This document shows, piece by piece, positions 20,560 through 29,586 of a stretch of 64,000 bases of DNA. A program made the position numbers and the translations under genes. Source of the DNA: Ruminococcus sp. zg-924 (GTDB lineage Bacteria > Bacillota > Clostridia > Oscillospirales > Acutalibacteraceae); contig NZ_WNJZ01000004.1 in the NCBI RefSeq assembly GCF_024433635.1, positions 62,001-126,000 of the forward strand, written 5' to 3'. Below the pieces are notes generated by a model. It ran no database searches. It worked only from the letters and a program-made list of their open reading frames with translations, and was not told where the DNA came from. Position 1 is the stretch's first letter, and each line of letters starts with the position of its first letter.

Positions 20560-21405
20560 TTATTTTAAGAAACCATATATGCATCTTTTGATTTCACCAA
20601 GGTCACGCTCAAAGCCTATGTTTTCAAAGCCTGCATTCTCCATAAGCTTGCGCACAGATTCGTATTGTCCCTCGCCAAGCTCAAAGCAGAGCATACCGCC
20701 GCACCTAAGCTTACTGCTCCAATTTTTTATTATGCTGCGGTAAAACATAAGTCCGTCTGCTCCGCCGTCAAGGGCGGTTTTCGGTTCAAACTGCACCTCT
20801 GTCTGGAGAGTTTTAATCTCGTCACTTTCAATATACGGCGGATTTGAGATTATGAGGTCGAGGGGTTCATATTGAATGTTATCATAATTCTTTAGAACAT
20901 CAGCCTTAAAAGCTCTTACGTTTTCAGTTCCGTTAAGGCGGATGTTTTTTTCAAGATAGGAAAAAGCCTCGTCATAAAGTTCCACAGCTAAAACAGAGCA
21001 GTCAAGCTCTTTTGCAAGTGAGATTGCTATTGCGCCTGTGCCTGAGCATAAGTCTATAATTTTAAGGTTTTGCCTGCCCTTAAGAGCGTTTATTGCGGCT
21101 TCAACAACGCACTGCGTATCCTCTCGTGGAATTAGTACGCCTGTGCCAACATAGAAGTCATTGCCCATAAATTGCCATTTGCCGAGTATATATTGCAGAG
21201 GCTCGCCGTTTGCACGTCTGTTGGCAAGGGTGTTGAGCATTGCCTCCTTTTGTGGGTCGGCATTGTCACAGCCGTGAATTATAAGACCATGGCGGTTAAG
21301 CGAGAACACCTGCTCAAACAGGCATAATGCATCAAAGACGGGAGAGTCAACCCCCGCCTTTTTTAAGTTTTGTTTAGTTTGTATGTAGAGTTCGTTTAGG
21401 GTCAT
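20560..21405 (-). CDS. prmC: release factor glutamine methyltransferase PrmC
   Basis: SAM-dependent enzyme that methylates the GGQ glutamine of release factors. The 281 residues have an N-terminal helical domain and a Rossmann methyltransferase domain with LCSGTGAIAISL (motif I) and the signature NPPY (ISNPPYIESDE). It overlaps the upstream DUF1385 gene by four bases. The prmC-DUF1385 pairing is common in clostridia, where prfA usually follows; no prfA is present here. Confidence 0.94.
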   Translation of the reverse strand: MTLNELYIQTKQNLKKAGVDSPVFDALCLFEQVFSLNRHGLIIHGCDNADPQKEAMLNTLANRRANGEPLQYILGKWQFMGNDFYVGTGVLIPREDTQCVVEAAINALKGRQNLKIIDLCSGTGAIAISLAKELDCSVLAVELYDEAFSYLEKNIRLNGTENVRAFKADVLKNYDNIQYEPLDLIISNPPYIESDEIKTLQTEVQFEPKTALDGGADGLMFYRSIIKNWSSKLRCGGMLCFELGEGQYESVRKLMENAGFENIGFERDLGEIKRCIYGFLK

Positions 21406-22370
21406 TGTTGTACCAAATCTTCTCCGTTTTCCGGAATAACAGCCTCCATTGCCTCTATGGCAACCTCAATCATCTTATCGTCAGGCTCTCTTGTCGTAAT
21501 TCTCTGCGCCCAGATCCCGGGAGCCGCAATTATTCTGGTAAGTAAATTGTTATGCTTGCCGCAAAGCTTGATAAGCTCATAGCCTACGCCGCAGGAAAGG
21601 GGCAGCAGAAGAATTTTAACGGCAGCACGTAAAAAAGGATTTGAAATGTGAATAAAAAGTCCTATGATAATGCCGATTAAAATCATAATAACCATAAAGC
21701 TTGTACCGCAGCGAGGATGAAAACGCCTTTGGCGGCGAACATTCTCAACGGTAAGCTCAAGCTCGTTTTCGTAGCAGAAAATTGTCTTATGCTCAGCACC
21801 GTGATACATAAATACTCTCTTCATATCGGACATCTGAGAGCAAACGATTATGTAAACAAGAAACAGCACAATTCTGATTATTCCCTCAAAAACGCTTCTT
21901 GCAAGCCACGATTCATGGAACTGCGGCGATATGTAGTTTGTGAGGTCAAAAAGACCGCTCGGCGCAACGAAGAACAGCAAAATTGCTATTCCAACGCCCA
22001 GCACAGCGGAAAGCACCATAAGAACCTTCATAAACTTATCGCCAAATTTTTTGTCTATCCATTTTTCAAACTTAGACGGCTCCTCCTGTTCGTCCTCAGG
22101 GATACTGTCGATTGCCTTTTCGGCGGAAAGCATAAGAGCCTTATAGCTTAAGCGCATTGAGTCGATAAGACCTGCTATTCCCCTAATGAACGGAACCTTG
22201 AAGATTTTGAACCGCTCGGAAAGGCTTGTAAAGGTTAGGTCCTCCGTGTAAATTTCATCCTCACCTGTGCGAACAGCAACAGTGGTTCGTTTAGGACCTC
22301 TCATCATTATGCCCTCAATCAGAGCAGAGCCGCCGATAGAGGTGATTCTTTTTGTGTTGTATTTTGACAT
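21402..22370 (-). CDS. DUF1385 membrane protein (YqhQ-like)
   Basis: Membrane protein of 322 residues. It starts with the DUF1385 signature GGSALIEGIMMRGP. TM segments lie near 115-140, 160-180, 220-245 and 250-270, with the conserved FMYHGAEHKTIFCYE and RFHPRCGTSF motifs between them. The conserved His and Cys residues suggest metal binding. The family has no confirmed function. It is 11 bases from the histidine kinase gene and overlaps prmC, so it is in the same transcript. Confidence 0.88.
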   Translation of the reverse strand: MSKYNTKRITSIGGSALIEGIMMRGPKRTTVAVRTGEDEIYTEDLTFTSLSERFKIFKVPFIRGIAGLIDSMRLSYKALMLSAEKAIDSIPEDEQEEPSKFEKWIDKKFGDKFMKVLMVLSAVLGVGIAILLFFVAPSGLFDLTNYISPQFHESWLARSVFEGIIRIVLFLVYIIVCSQMSDMKRVFMYHGAEHKTIFCYENELELTVENVRRQRRFHPRCGTSFMVIMILIGIIIGLFIHISNPFLRAAVKILLLPLSCGVGYELIKLCGKHNNLLTRIIAAPGIWAQRITTREPDDKMIEVAIEAMEAVIPENGEDLVQQ

Positions 22371-22381
22371 TAGATTGCTCC

Positions 22382-23821
22382 TTAGATGTTATTTGAGTTA
22401 TCTTCTTCCTTTAAAACTGGGAATACAAGCGTTACGGTTGTACCAATTCCCTCGGTGCTTTCAATAGTCAGCGAGCCTTTGTGAAGCTGCATTATCTCGT
22501 CTGCAACTGCAAGACCAATGCCGCTGCCTCTGATAGTATGATTTGCCTTATAGAACTTTTCCTTAATTCTCGGCAAATGCTCGGCAGGAATACCGCAGCC
22601 GTTATCGCTTATTGCTATAATTACATTGTCGCTGTTGCTTGTAACCTGAATTCCGATAACTCCGCTTGACGGTGTGTATTTTAAGGCGTTGTCAATTATA
22701 TTGATAAACACCTGCTTAATTCTGTTTTTATCGCCCATAACAGGCGGAATAAATTCCGGTTCATCATAGAGAAGGTGTTTGCTTTCTGACAAGGCACGTT
22801 CTCTGAGCATATAAATAGCCTCGTCAAGCTCGGCAAGAAGGTCGATTTTGTCCATCATAAGCAACATTCTGCCCTCTTGAATTCGTGAGAAGTCCAAAAG
22901 CTCCTCAACTATGCCGGTGAGCCTTTCTGATTCACCGACTATAACGCTCATACCCTTATTCATAATAACCGGGTCAAAGGTTTCACTTGCACGCATTGTT
23001 TCAGCCCAGCCCTTAATTGCTGTAAGCGGTGTGCGAAGCTCATGTGAAACAGAGGAGATAAAGTCATTTTTTAACTTTTCAGATGCGGCAAGCTCGCTTG
23101 CCATATTGTTAATGCTGTCGCTCAGCTCTCCGATTTCATCATCGTAAAGCTTTTCAACTGTTGTTTCAAAGTCACCGCCTGCGATTCGCCTTGTTGTAGC
23201 AGACATTTCCTTAATAGGAATGACGATTGAGCGTATGAAATATGCGCCGGAGTTAATTATAAAGTAAACAATCAAAAGTGCGGCGAAGATAATAAGAGAG
23301 ATTGATACAAAAATCTTTCTGTTTGCGGCTTCAAGTGAAACAACGTAACGTACAGCGCCGATAGAATCACCGCCGGTTGTCTTGATAACACGGGTAACAG
23401 CCATTACGCTTTCACCGCTGTTGAGCTTACCGCTCCACACGGCAAAATTATCGTCGCTTTTCAAAGCGTTTTGGTAGTCCGGCATAGCCTCGTTTTCATC
23501 GGGGAAAAAGCCTGTTGAGGTGATTATAACCTCTCCGTTTGAATTGATAACGAGAAGCTCCATAAGCTCTTTGTCGGGAAAGGACTCAACATAGCTTCTT
23601 GCAGTTTGGGTGAAGCTGTTACTGTCGGCAGACAGATATGTGCTGAAAAAGTTAGTAAGCTCGTTGCTTCTGCCGGCGATTGTCTGCTGAATTCCGTTGT
23701 AAAAGAAGTTTTGAATGGCAAATGAAAGAGATGTTACGAGAAGCACAATAATAACAAGAAAAACTCCAAGAGTATTTATTATCCATCTTTTGGTGATACT
23801 GCCCTTTCGCCATTTCTTCAT
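22382..23821 (-). CDS. membrane sensor histidine kinase
   Basis: Two-component sensor of 479 residues. TM1 is at about 16-38, an extracellular sensing region of about 130 residues follows, TM2 is at about 172-194, then HAMP. The HisKA motif is SSVSHELRTPL with the phosphorylated His, and the HATPase domain has NIIDNALKYT, SDNGCGIP and GSGIGLAVA. The layout is that of WalK/PhoR-like kinases. GGAGG lies 8 bases before ATG 23821. It follows its response regulator by about 35 bases. The ligand is unknown; the co-encoded FG-GAP lipoprotein is a candidate partner. Confidence 0.93.
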   Translation of the reverse strand: MKKWRKGSITKRWIINTLGVFLVIIVLLVTSLSFAIQNFFYNGIQQTIAGRSNELTNFFSTYLSADSNSFTQTARSYVESFPDKELMELLVINSNGEVIITSTGFFPDENEAMPDYQNALKSDDNFAVWSGKLNSGESVMAVTRVIKTTGGDSIGAVRYVVSLEAANRKIFVSISLIIFAALLIVYFIINSGAYFIRSIVIPIKEMSATTRRIAGGDFETTVEKLYDDEIGELSDSINNMASELAASEKLKNDFISSVSHELRTPLTAIKGWAETMRASETFDPVIMNKGMSVIVGESERLTGIVEELLDFSRIQEGRMLLMMDKIDLLAELDEAIYMLRERALSESKHLLYDEPEFIPPVMGDKNRIKQVFINIIDNALKYTPSSGVIGIQVTSNSDNVIIAISDNGCGIPAEHLPRIKEKFYKANHTIRGSGIGLAVADEIMQLHKGSLTIESTEGIGTTVTLVFPVLKEEDNSNNI

Positions 23822-23856
23822 TGTGCTTCCTCCTCTCTTTCAATAAATAGTTATTA

Positions 23857-24579
23857 TTATTTACTCTTCTTTTTCGGGTTTTCTGCGTCCCACTTATAGC
23901 CAAGCCCCCAAACCGTAACGATATACTGCGGGTTGCTCGGCTCATCTTCAATTTTCATTCTGAGTCGGCGAATATTTACATCTACAATTTTTTCCTCGCC
24001 AACATACGCCTCGCCCCAAACGTGGTTCAGAATATCTGTTCTGTCAAGAGCTGCACCCGGATTGGAGAAGAAATACTCCATAATCTGGAATTCAACCTGA
24101 GTAAGCTCTATCATCTTGCCGTTTTTGAGCAGGGCACGGTTGCGCAGATTCAATATAAAGTCGCCTGATTCAAGCTCTTCCTTATAGCTTGTGCTGCGCT
24201 CCTGCGCAAGCATAACACGGCGGTGGAGAGAGTCAACCCTTGCAGTAAGCTCAGATGGGCTGAACGGCTTTGTAACATAGTCGTCGGCACCCAGCATAAG
24301 GCCTGTTACCTTGTCCATTTCCTGAGTTTTTGCGGTAAGCATAATAATGCCGATGCCGCCGTTGCGGCTGCGAAGCTCCTTGCAAACGGAGAAACCGTCA
24401 ATACCCGGCATCATAATATCGAGGATTGCTACGTCAAAATCGCCGTTGTGCTCCTCGTATTTTGCAAGAGCGTCCTCGCCGCAGTTTGCCTCAACCACAT
24501 TGTAGCCGGCACGCTTAAGATTAATTACAACAAAGTCACGGATAACGTCCTCGTCCTCACATACTAATATTTTTTTCAT
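23857..24579 (-). CDS. OmpR/PhoB-family response regulator
   Basis: DNA-binding response regulator of 240 residues. The receiver domain has the acidic DED patch near residue 9, the phosphoacceptor Asp in VAILDIMMPG at about 53, the Thr in MLTAKTQ and the Lys in YVTKPFSP. A winged-helix DNA-binding domain follows (RTDILNHVWGEAYVGEEKIVDVNIRRLR, given here by its start and end). ATG 24579 is preferred to the TTG at 24588 because AAAGG lies 9 bases upstream of it. It is encoded between the lipoprotein and its cognate kinase. Confidence 0.93.
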   Translation of the reverse strand: MKKILVCEDEDVIRDFVVINLKRAGYNVVEANCGEDALAKYEEHNGDFDVAILDIMMPGIDGFSVCKELRSRNGGIGIIMLTAKTQEMDKVTGLMLGADDYVTKPFSPSELTARVDSLHRRVMLAQERSTSYKEELESGDFILNLRNRALLKNGKMIELTQVEFQIMEYFFSNPGAALDRTDILNHVWGEAYVGEEKIVDVNIRRLRMKIEDEPSNPQYIVTVWGLGYKWDAENPKKKSK

Positions 24580-24610
24580 TTTCAACAACCTTTCCTTAAA
24601 TTCTCGATAA

Positions 24611-26029
24611 TTATTTTTTGGTCAGCTTCAGATAGTTTGGAATTTTGTTAAGCGACATTGCAATTCCCTTTGTATTTTCTGTTTCAGACGGTATATTTAC
24701 CGTATAAACAATATCGCCGTAATCGCCGACCTCTATGTAATCGTTGTTTTTTGTGTTGGTCCATTCCTGTGCCGAGAAAACCTGTATTGTCAGCAGCTTG
24801 TCGCCGAGCGAGCCTTCTGCATATTCTGTATCGGTTTCATTTTCGTTATCGCTATCGTTATTGCTATCATTATCACTTGTCTTATTCCATAGATAGAAGG
24901 TCAGCGAATTGCCGGAGATAGAATTTCTTGCTGTTACCTTGCCCTTCCATTCGTCCGGAATAATGAAGTAATAGCCCTTTTCGGCATTAGTTACGGTTTC
25001 AATGAGAGGTGAGAGTGTGTCAGTTGACGGTGTGTAGCTGTTCCAAGTGGTCTGAAACGCCACAAGCTTTGTGCCTTCATTGCTGTTGTGAGGCATAAGA
25101 GTAAGGATAGGTATATCTGTTAAGCCGTTTTCATCAATGTCCGTACATACAGCTTCATTTGAAGGACGTATTGTTGGGTTCAGCGAAGTTTTGTCGTCGC
25201 TTTGCACGTAAAGAGGGTTAACGAGGTTGGAGCTTTTTTTATCCCAATATATAAATTGAGTTTCGCTCTCACCGCTGACGCCGAAGGTGTCAACAAAAAT
25301 ACCGGAGGTTACTTTTGTTGCCTTGCCAAATCTGAAATTCAGATATTGGTTTGCGGCATTGCTCATAGCGACAGAGGAGCGTGTGAAGATAGATTTGGAT
25401 TCGTCGTCATACTGAAGCATCTTTACATTAGCATCTGCACTTTCGCTTACAAGCGAGAACAGCATAATGCTCTGTTTTTTATCGCCGTTCATATCGGCAA
25501 GCATAAACTCGTTGTATGTATCCTTAACCTTAAGCTCGGCGGTTGTTTTTTCCTGAACAATATATGCGCTTAGGGTGCAAACGCTTCCGTTTTTATCGCT
25601 CCAGCCTACAATAACGTCAAGCGTGCCGTTGCCTGTTATGTCGCCGATTTCGACCTTATCAACGTCTGTATTGCCGCCGGGATAGTCACCAATATCCTTC
25701 CAGGTGCCGCCAAAGTTTTTGATAAGAAGTATGCGTGTAGGCTCTTCGTTGCCGGACGGTTTGTAAAAGACAATTGACTCGTTTACATCATCGCCGTCAA
25801 GGTCTTTGTCTATAATAGCGGAACGGTAGCTGCCGTCCTTGGGGTACTTCAGTGTGTAGTCGCCGCCCGCTTTTTCCTCTATTATTTCCTGAATCTGTGC
25901 TTTGTCGCCCGTTGTTCTCGGCGGACGAAGCAGATTTGAATTGTCAAAGCCGCCGGATGCGCATCCTGTAAGCATTGTGCCTGCAAGTATTAATGCAGTA
26001 ATTGCTATCGCCTTTATTTTCTTGTTCAT
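24611..26029 (-). CDS. FG-GAP/VCBS-like lipoprotein linked to a two-component system
   Basis: Predicted exported lipoprotein of 472 residues. Its signal peptide ends in the lipobox LTGC at about 20-23. Four Asp-rich, calcium-loop-like stretches (DKDLDGDDVNES, GDITGNGTLDVI, DMNGDKKQSIM, DIDENGLTDIP) space out as in FG-GAP/VCBS beta-propeller blades. A low-complexity N/D/S stretch interrupts the C-terminal part near 405-425. It is the gene directly before the response regulator and kinase, 31 bases apart, which suggests a sensory or envelope-stress role with them. No exact function is known. Confidence 0.75.
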   Translation of the reverse strand: MNKKIKAIAITALILAGTMLTGCASGGFDNSNLLRPPRTTGDKAQIQEIIEEKAGGDYTLKYPKDGSYRSAIIDKDLDGDDVNESIVFYKPSGNEEPTRILLIKNFGGTWKDIGDYPGGNTDVDKVEIGDITGNGTLDVIVGWSDKNGSVCTLSAYIVQEKTTAELKVKDTYNEFMLADMNGDKKQSIMLFSLVSESADANVKMLQYDDESKSIFTRSSVAMSNAANQYLNFRFGKATKVTSGIFVDTFGVSGESETQFIYWDKKSSNLVNPLYVQSDDKTSLNPTIRPSNEAVCTDIDENGLTDIPILTLMPHNSNEGTKLVAFQTTWNSYTPSTDTLSPLIETVTNAEKGYYFIIPDEWKGKVTARNSISGNSLTFYLWNKTSDNDSNNDSDNENETDTEYAEGSLGDKLLTIQVFSAQEWTNTKNNDYIEVGDYGDIVYTVNIPSETENTKGIAMSLNKIPNYLKLTKK

Positions 26030-26066
26030 AAGTCCGCCTCCCTTCGGGTCGGTTTAATTTCTTATT

Positions 26067-26738
26067 TCATTTAGTTACAAAGCAGCAGTAGGTCGGTTTG
26101 CCCATTTCTGTGAACATTTTCTCGTGCTCTGTTTCGTAATTTACAAAGCCGCTTGGCAGGTTTTCGGGTGGCTCGTTGTGTAAATCCCTTGATATAAAGG
26201 TTGTTTTCAAGCTGCACTGCTCAAAGTATTCAAGGGTTTCGCAGAAAAGCTCCTCATCATCTGTTTTGAATCTTATCTCGCCGCCGGGGATAAGGAACTG
26301 CTTATACATTTCAAGCTTTTTTGGAAATGTAAGACGGCGTTTTTTGTGTTTTCCACGAGGCCAAGGATTACAGAAATTTATGTATATCCTCTCGATTTTA
26401 TCATCACTTGAAATGATTTTATCAATTTGCTCCACGTTGTATGCTGCAAGCACAATGTTGTCAACGCTTTTTCCGTTGTCGTCAAACAGCTTGACTATTG
26501 TTCTGCGTGCAACACCAAGCATATCGCTTTTTATATCTATTGCAAGAAAGTTTATATCAGGATTGTCAAGGGCACATTTTGCAACAAAGGTTCCCTTGCC
26601 GCAGCCAAGCTCAAGGTGAAGCGGCTGCTCTTTTTTAAATTTGCTCTGCCATTTTCCTATGCAGTCAGTCGGCTGTTTTGCGTAAAAATCGCAGCGGTCA
26701 AGCTCCGGCTGTGCCCAAGGCTTTTTTCTTATTCTCAT
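26067..26738 (-). CDS. trmB: tRNA (guanine-N7-)-methyltransferase
   Basis: SAM-dependent enzyme forming m7G46 in tRNA. About 223 residues with LELGCGKGTFV (motif I), FLAIDIKSDML, and the TrmB signature INFCNPWPRGKHKKRRLTF. The TTG at 26744 is an alternative start; ATG 26738 has GGTGA seven bases upstream and is preferred. It is the first gene after a good promoter, 37 bases before the FG-GAP lipoprotein gene, so it probably heads that operon. Confidence 0.95.
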   Translation of the reverse strand: MRIRKKPWAQPELDRCDFYAKQPTDCIGKWQSKFKKEQPLHLELGCGKGTFVAKCALDNPDINFLAIDIKSDMLGVARRTIVKLFDDNGKSVDNIVLAAYNVEQIDKIISSDDKIERIYINFCNPWPRGKHKKRRLTFPKKLEMYKQFLIPGGEIRFKTDDEELFCETLEYFEQCSLKTTFISRDLHNEPPENLPSGFVNYETEHEKMFTEMGKPTYCCFVTK

Positions 26739-26782
26739 TATCAATTCACCGTATATTTATATGACTTTTCATTTATCACTTA

Positions 26783-26811
26783 ATTATACCAAAATACTTT
26801 TGAGTTTTCAA
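26783..26811 (-). promoter_or_regulatory. promoter of the trmB-lipoprotein-RR-HK-DUF1385-prmC transcript
   Basis: On the minus strand TTGAAA, a 17-base spacer, then TATAAT. No terminator was seen between trmB and prmC, so six genes may share this start. Confidence 0.72.
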
Positions 26812-26851
26812 TGAGTGAAAGAAGATTTAACAAATAGTTTTTATTCGGTAA

Positions 26852-26882
26852 TAAAAAACCGCACTGTAAAAATACAGGGCGG
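26852..26882 (-). terminator. terminator of the 2-hydroxyacid dehydrogenase gene
   Basis: CCGC-CTGTA pairs with TACAG-GCGG around an AAAA loop (26859-26882). TTTTTT follows the stem on the minus strand. Confidence 0.82.
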
Positions 26883-26929
26883 TTTGTAAAGAAAGTGTGC
26901 CGTCGAAGGCTATGGGATTTTTTATTTGG

Positions 26930-27922
26930 TTAATTCGCCGACTGCGGCAATACCTCATTTTTAAGTTCATTGCCTGCAAAAAAGTCATTCAGATTATTTA
27001 TTGTAACCTCGGCTATATTTGACAACGCCTCGTGTGTTAAAAAGGCTTGGTGTGAGGTGACTATAACATTAGGCATATTTACAAGAAGTGAGAGTATATC
27101 GTCCTGAATAACACTGCCGGAGAAATCCTCGAAAAACAAGTTAGATTCCTCCTCATATACGTCAAGGCCTGCGCCGCCGACCCTTGAATCCTTAAGCGCC
27201 TTAAGCAGAGCCTCGGAGTCGATAAGTGCGCCTCGAGAGGTGTTGAGTATATAAACGCCGTGCTTTGTCATACTCAGAGCCTTTTCATCAATAATGTGGT
27301 AGGTGCTTTCTGTAAGGGGACAGTGCAGAGAAATTATGTCGCTTCTGCGGAAAAGCTCCTCACACGGCACATATTCAATGTCACTGTTTTCTAACGGGTA
27401 TGGGTCATAGGCTATAACTTTCATTCCGAAGCCTCGGCATATATCGATAAAAATCTGCCCTATTTTGCCTGTGCCGATAACTCCTGCTGTTTTGCCGTAT
27501 AAGTCAAAACCTGTGAGTCCGTTTATGCTGAAGTTATAATCTCTTGTTCTGTTGAATGCACGGTGAAGCTTTCTGTTTAAGCAAAGCAGAAGTGCTATTG
27601 TGTGCTCGGCAACTGCATATGGCGAATACTTAGGTACACGCAGTACGGTTAATTTACCGTGTGCCGCCTTGAAATCTATATTGTTATAGCCTGCACAGCG
27701 CATTGCAAGTACACGAACCCCGCAGTTATAAAGTTCGTTTATCGCCTGCTCGTCAATCGAATCGTTCACAAAAGCAACCGCTCCGTCACAGCCCTTTGCA
27801 ACAAATGCGGTGTCTGCACTCAGTTTATTAACATAAAATTTAAAGTGCAGGCCATCGTGCGGAGTTTTTTCAAAATATTCCCTGTCATAAGGTTTAGTGT
27901 CGAAAAATGCAATTTTCTTCAT
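26930..27922 (-). CDS. D-lactate dehydrogenase-type 2-hydroxyacid dehydrogenase
   Basis: NAD-dependent dehydrogenase of about 330 residues, closest in pattern to fermentative D-lactate dehydrogenase (LdhA). The NAD-binding GTGKIGQ is at about 150. The catalytic set is Arg in NTSRGAL, Glu in YEEESN, and His in TSHQAFLT. The SHQAFLT form is typical of LdhA rather than glycerate dehydrogenase. ATG 27922 is chosen because AAAGG lies about 9 bases upstream; the ATG at 27928 is only 3 bases from it. Likely role: reoxidising NADH by making D-lactate during fermentation. Substrate not proven. Confidence 0.88.
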   Translation of the reverse strand: MKKIAFFDTKPYDREYFEKTPHDGLHFKFYVNKLSADTAFVAKGCDGAVAFVNDSIDEQAINELYNCGVRVLAMRCAGYNNIDFKAAHGKLTVLRVPKYSPYAVAEHTIALLLCLNRKLHRAFNRTRDYNFSINGLTGFDLYGKTAGVIGTGKIGQIFIDICRGFGMKVIAYDPYPLENSDIEYVPCEELFRRSDIISLHCPLTESTYHIIDEKALSMTKHGVYILNTSRGALIDSEALLKALKDSRVGGAGLDVYEEESNLFFEDFSGSVIQDDILSLLVNMPNVIVTSHQAFLTHEALSNIAEVTINNLNDFFAGNELKNEVLPQSAN

Positions 27923-27938
27923 TATCATCAGCCTTTCT

Positions 27939-27966
27939 TTTATACCAGTATTGTTAGCTGTGACAA
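27939..27966 (-). promoter_or_regulatory. putative promoter of the dehydrogenase gene
   Basis: On the minus strand TTGTCA, a 16-base spacer, TATAAA. It would give a very short leader, with the ribosome site close to the start point. It is divergent from the EamA gene promoter. Confidence 0.45.
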
Positions 27967-27985
27967 AATAAAAATACGCATTGTT

Positions 27986-28014
27986 TTGACATTTTTTAAT
28001 TTTGGTATTAAACT
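27986..28014 (+). promoter_or_regulatory. putative promoter of the EamA-SprT pair
   Basis: TTGACA at 27986-27991, a 17-base spacer and a weak TAAACT -10 hexamer. The -35 is perfect and the -10 poor, which is typical of a regulated promoter. Confidence 0.4.
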
Positions 28015-28043
28015 CTAAACAGACTAATCAAAGGACGTTCTAT

Positions 28044-28970
28044 ATGATAAACAGAATTTTAAAAACAAAGGTAGGAGCAATTTTTGGTGCGCTGATATGC
28101 ACTCTTTTGTGGGGAACGGCATTTCCTGTTATAAAGCTTTGCTATAATCACCTTGGGATAGAGTCGGGCAATGTAGGCGCACAGGTGCTTTTTGCAGGAG
28201 AGAGATTTTTTATAGCCGGTGCAATGGTGTTTGCTTTTTGTCTGATATTTAAAAGACAAAGCCTGAAAATTTCGGGTAGTGCTGTTTTGCCCGTCTTGTC
28301 GCTCGGACTTGTGCAGACGGCAATGCAGTATTTTTGCTCATACATAGGCGTTGCAAACACAACAGGCACAAAGACCTCGGTAATTACAGCTTGCAGTGCG
28401 TTTTTTGCCGTTTTGCTTGCGCCGTTGTTTTTTAGAAACGAAAAAGTCGGCACCTCAAAGCTTGTCGGATGTGCGCTGGGGCTTGCAGGCGTTATCATTA
28501 TAAACATAAACGGAATAGCTGACGGCGGAATATCGTTCTTGGGCGAGGGTATGGTGCTTTTGTCGGCTCTTTGTTCGGGAGCAGGAAGCTTTTTGAGTAA
28601 GGCGTCTGCGCTTAAGTCTGACGCTGTGGCGGTTACTGCGTATCAGCTTTTGTTTGGCGGTGCTTTGTTGATTTTGTCGGGTACTATTATGGGCGGTAAC
28701 ATTTTATACAGCGATATAGCAGGTGTTCTTCTTTTATTGTACCTTGCGTTTGTGTCGGCGGTTGCGTTTGCACTGTGGACGGCTTTGCTTGGGTTACACA
28801 GCGTCGGCAGGATTTGTATATTCAACCTGCTGATTCCGATTTTTGGCACTGTTTGGTCGGGAATACTCTTGGGAGAGCAGATTTTAAAATGGGAAAACCT
28901 TGCCTCGCTTATTCTTGTAGCAATAGGAATTTTTCTTGTAAATTACAGCAGGGAGGAGAAGAAAGAATGA
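28044..28970 (+). CDS. EamA/DMT-family transporter
   Basis: Drug/metabolite-type permease of about 308 residues with ten predicted TM segments forming two EamA halves. The first half has LLWGTAFPVIKL and the second the CSGAGSFLSKAS and SAVAFALWTALL stretches. It probably exports small metabolites or amino acids; the substrate cannot be inferred. ATG 28044 is used because AAAGGACG lies 6 bases upstream; the upstream in-frame codons have no ribosome site. The stop overlaps the start of the SprT-like gene (ATGA). Confidence 0.88.
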   Translation: MINRILKTKVGAIFGALICTLLWGTAFPVIKLCYNHLGIESGNVGAQVLFAGERFFIAGAMVFAFCLIFKRQSLKISGSAVLPVLSLGLVQTAMQYFCSYIGVANTTGTKTSVITACSAFFAVLLAPLFFRNEKVGTSKLVGCALGLAGVIIININGIADGGISFLGEGMVLLSALCSGAGSFLSKASALKSDAVAVTAYQLLFGGALLILSGTIMGGNILYSDIAGVLLLLYLAFVSAVAFALWTALLGLHSVGRICIFNLLIPIFGTVWSGILLGEQILKWENLASLILVAIGIFLVNYSREEKKE

Positions 28971-29452
28971 ACCCGCTTGACAATATTCTTTCTGAAACAA
29001 TACGCACAGCTAAAGCCGCAGGTATTCCTGTGTCGGACAGGATTATACCAAATGTTGCTGTCAACACAAGGCGTAAGACAATTTTAGGGACCTGTGAAAA
29101 GCAGAAAAACGGCTATTATAAAATTGTGGTTTCCCTGATTGCTATTGAAGCCGGCGAAAAAGAGATAAGAAACGTGATAGCGCACGAGGTTTTGCACACC
29201 TGTAAGGGTTGTTCAAATCACGGGGAGCTTTGGAAAAGCTACGCTGAAAGACTTGGCGGCATAATAGGGCAGGAGATTAAGCGAACAGGCAAACCGGAAA
29301 ATGCAGAGAAGATTAGAAAAAGTGCGCCGTATGTGCTTATTTGCACAAAATGCGGCAGGGAGTTCCACAGATTTAAGAGGAGTAATCTTGTAAATCATCC
29401 CGAATATTATAAATGCACCTGCGGCGGTAAAATAAAGCCGAAGGTGCATTGA
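28967..29452 (+). CDS. SprT-like zinc metalloprotease
   Basis: SprT/SprTN-type protein of 161 residues. The metalloprotease motif HEVLHTCKGCSNHGELW matches HExxH plus a distal His. A C-terminal zinc ribbon has Cys pairs in CTKCGREF and CTCGGKI. Related proteins digest DNA-protein crosslinks in eukaryotes; bacterial members are little studied. GGGAGGAG lies 8 bases before ATG 28967, and the gene is translationally coupled to the EamA gene. Region 29453-29586 after it holds no recognised gene or terminator. Confidence 0.85.
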   Translation: MNPLDNILSETIRTAKAAGIPVSDRIIPNVAVNTRRKTILGTCEKQKNGYYKIVVSLIAIEAGEKEIRNVIAHEVLHTCKGCSNHGELWKSYAERLGGIIGQEIKRTGKPENAEKIRKSAPYVLICTKCGREFHRFKRSNLVNHPEYYKCTCGGKIKPKVH

Positions 29453-29586
29453 GAAGAATTGCAGGCTCTGACAAAGAAATTCAGGCTCGCTATTTTGCGC
29501 TTTGCTTGCGAAGATAGGTAACAATTGCAGATAATCGTTTTTTATAAGAAAAAGGAAGTAAAAATCAAATTAGGGGTTTTGATATA

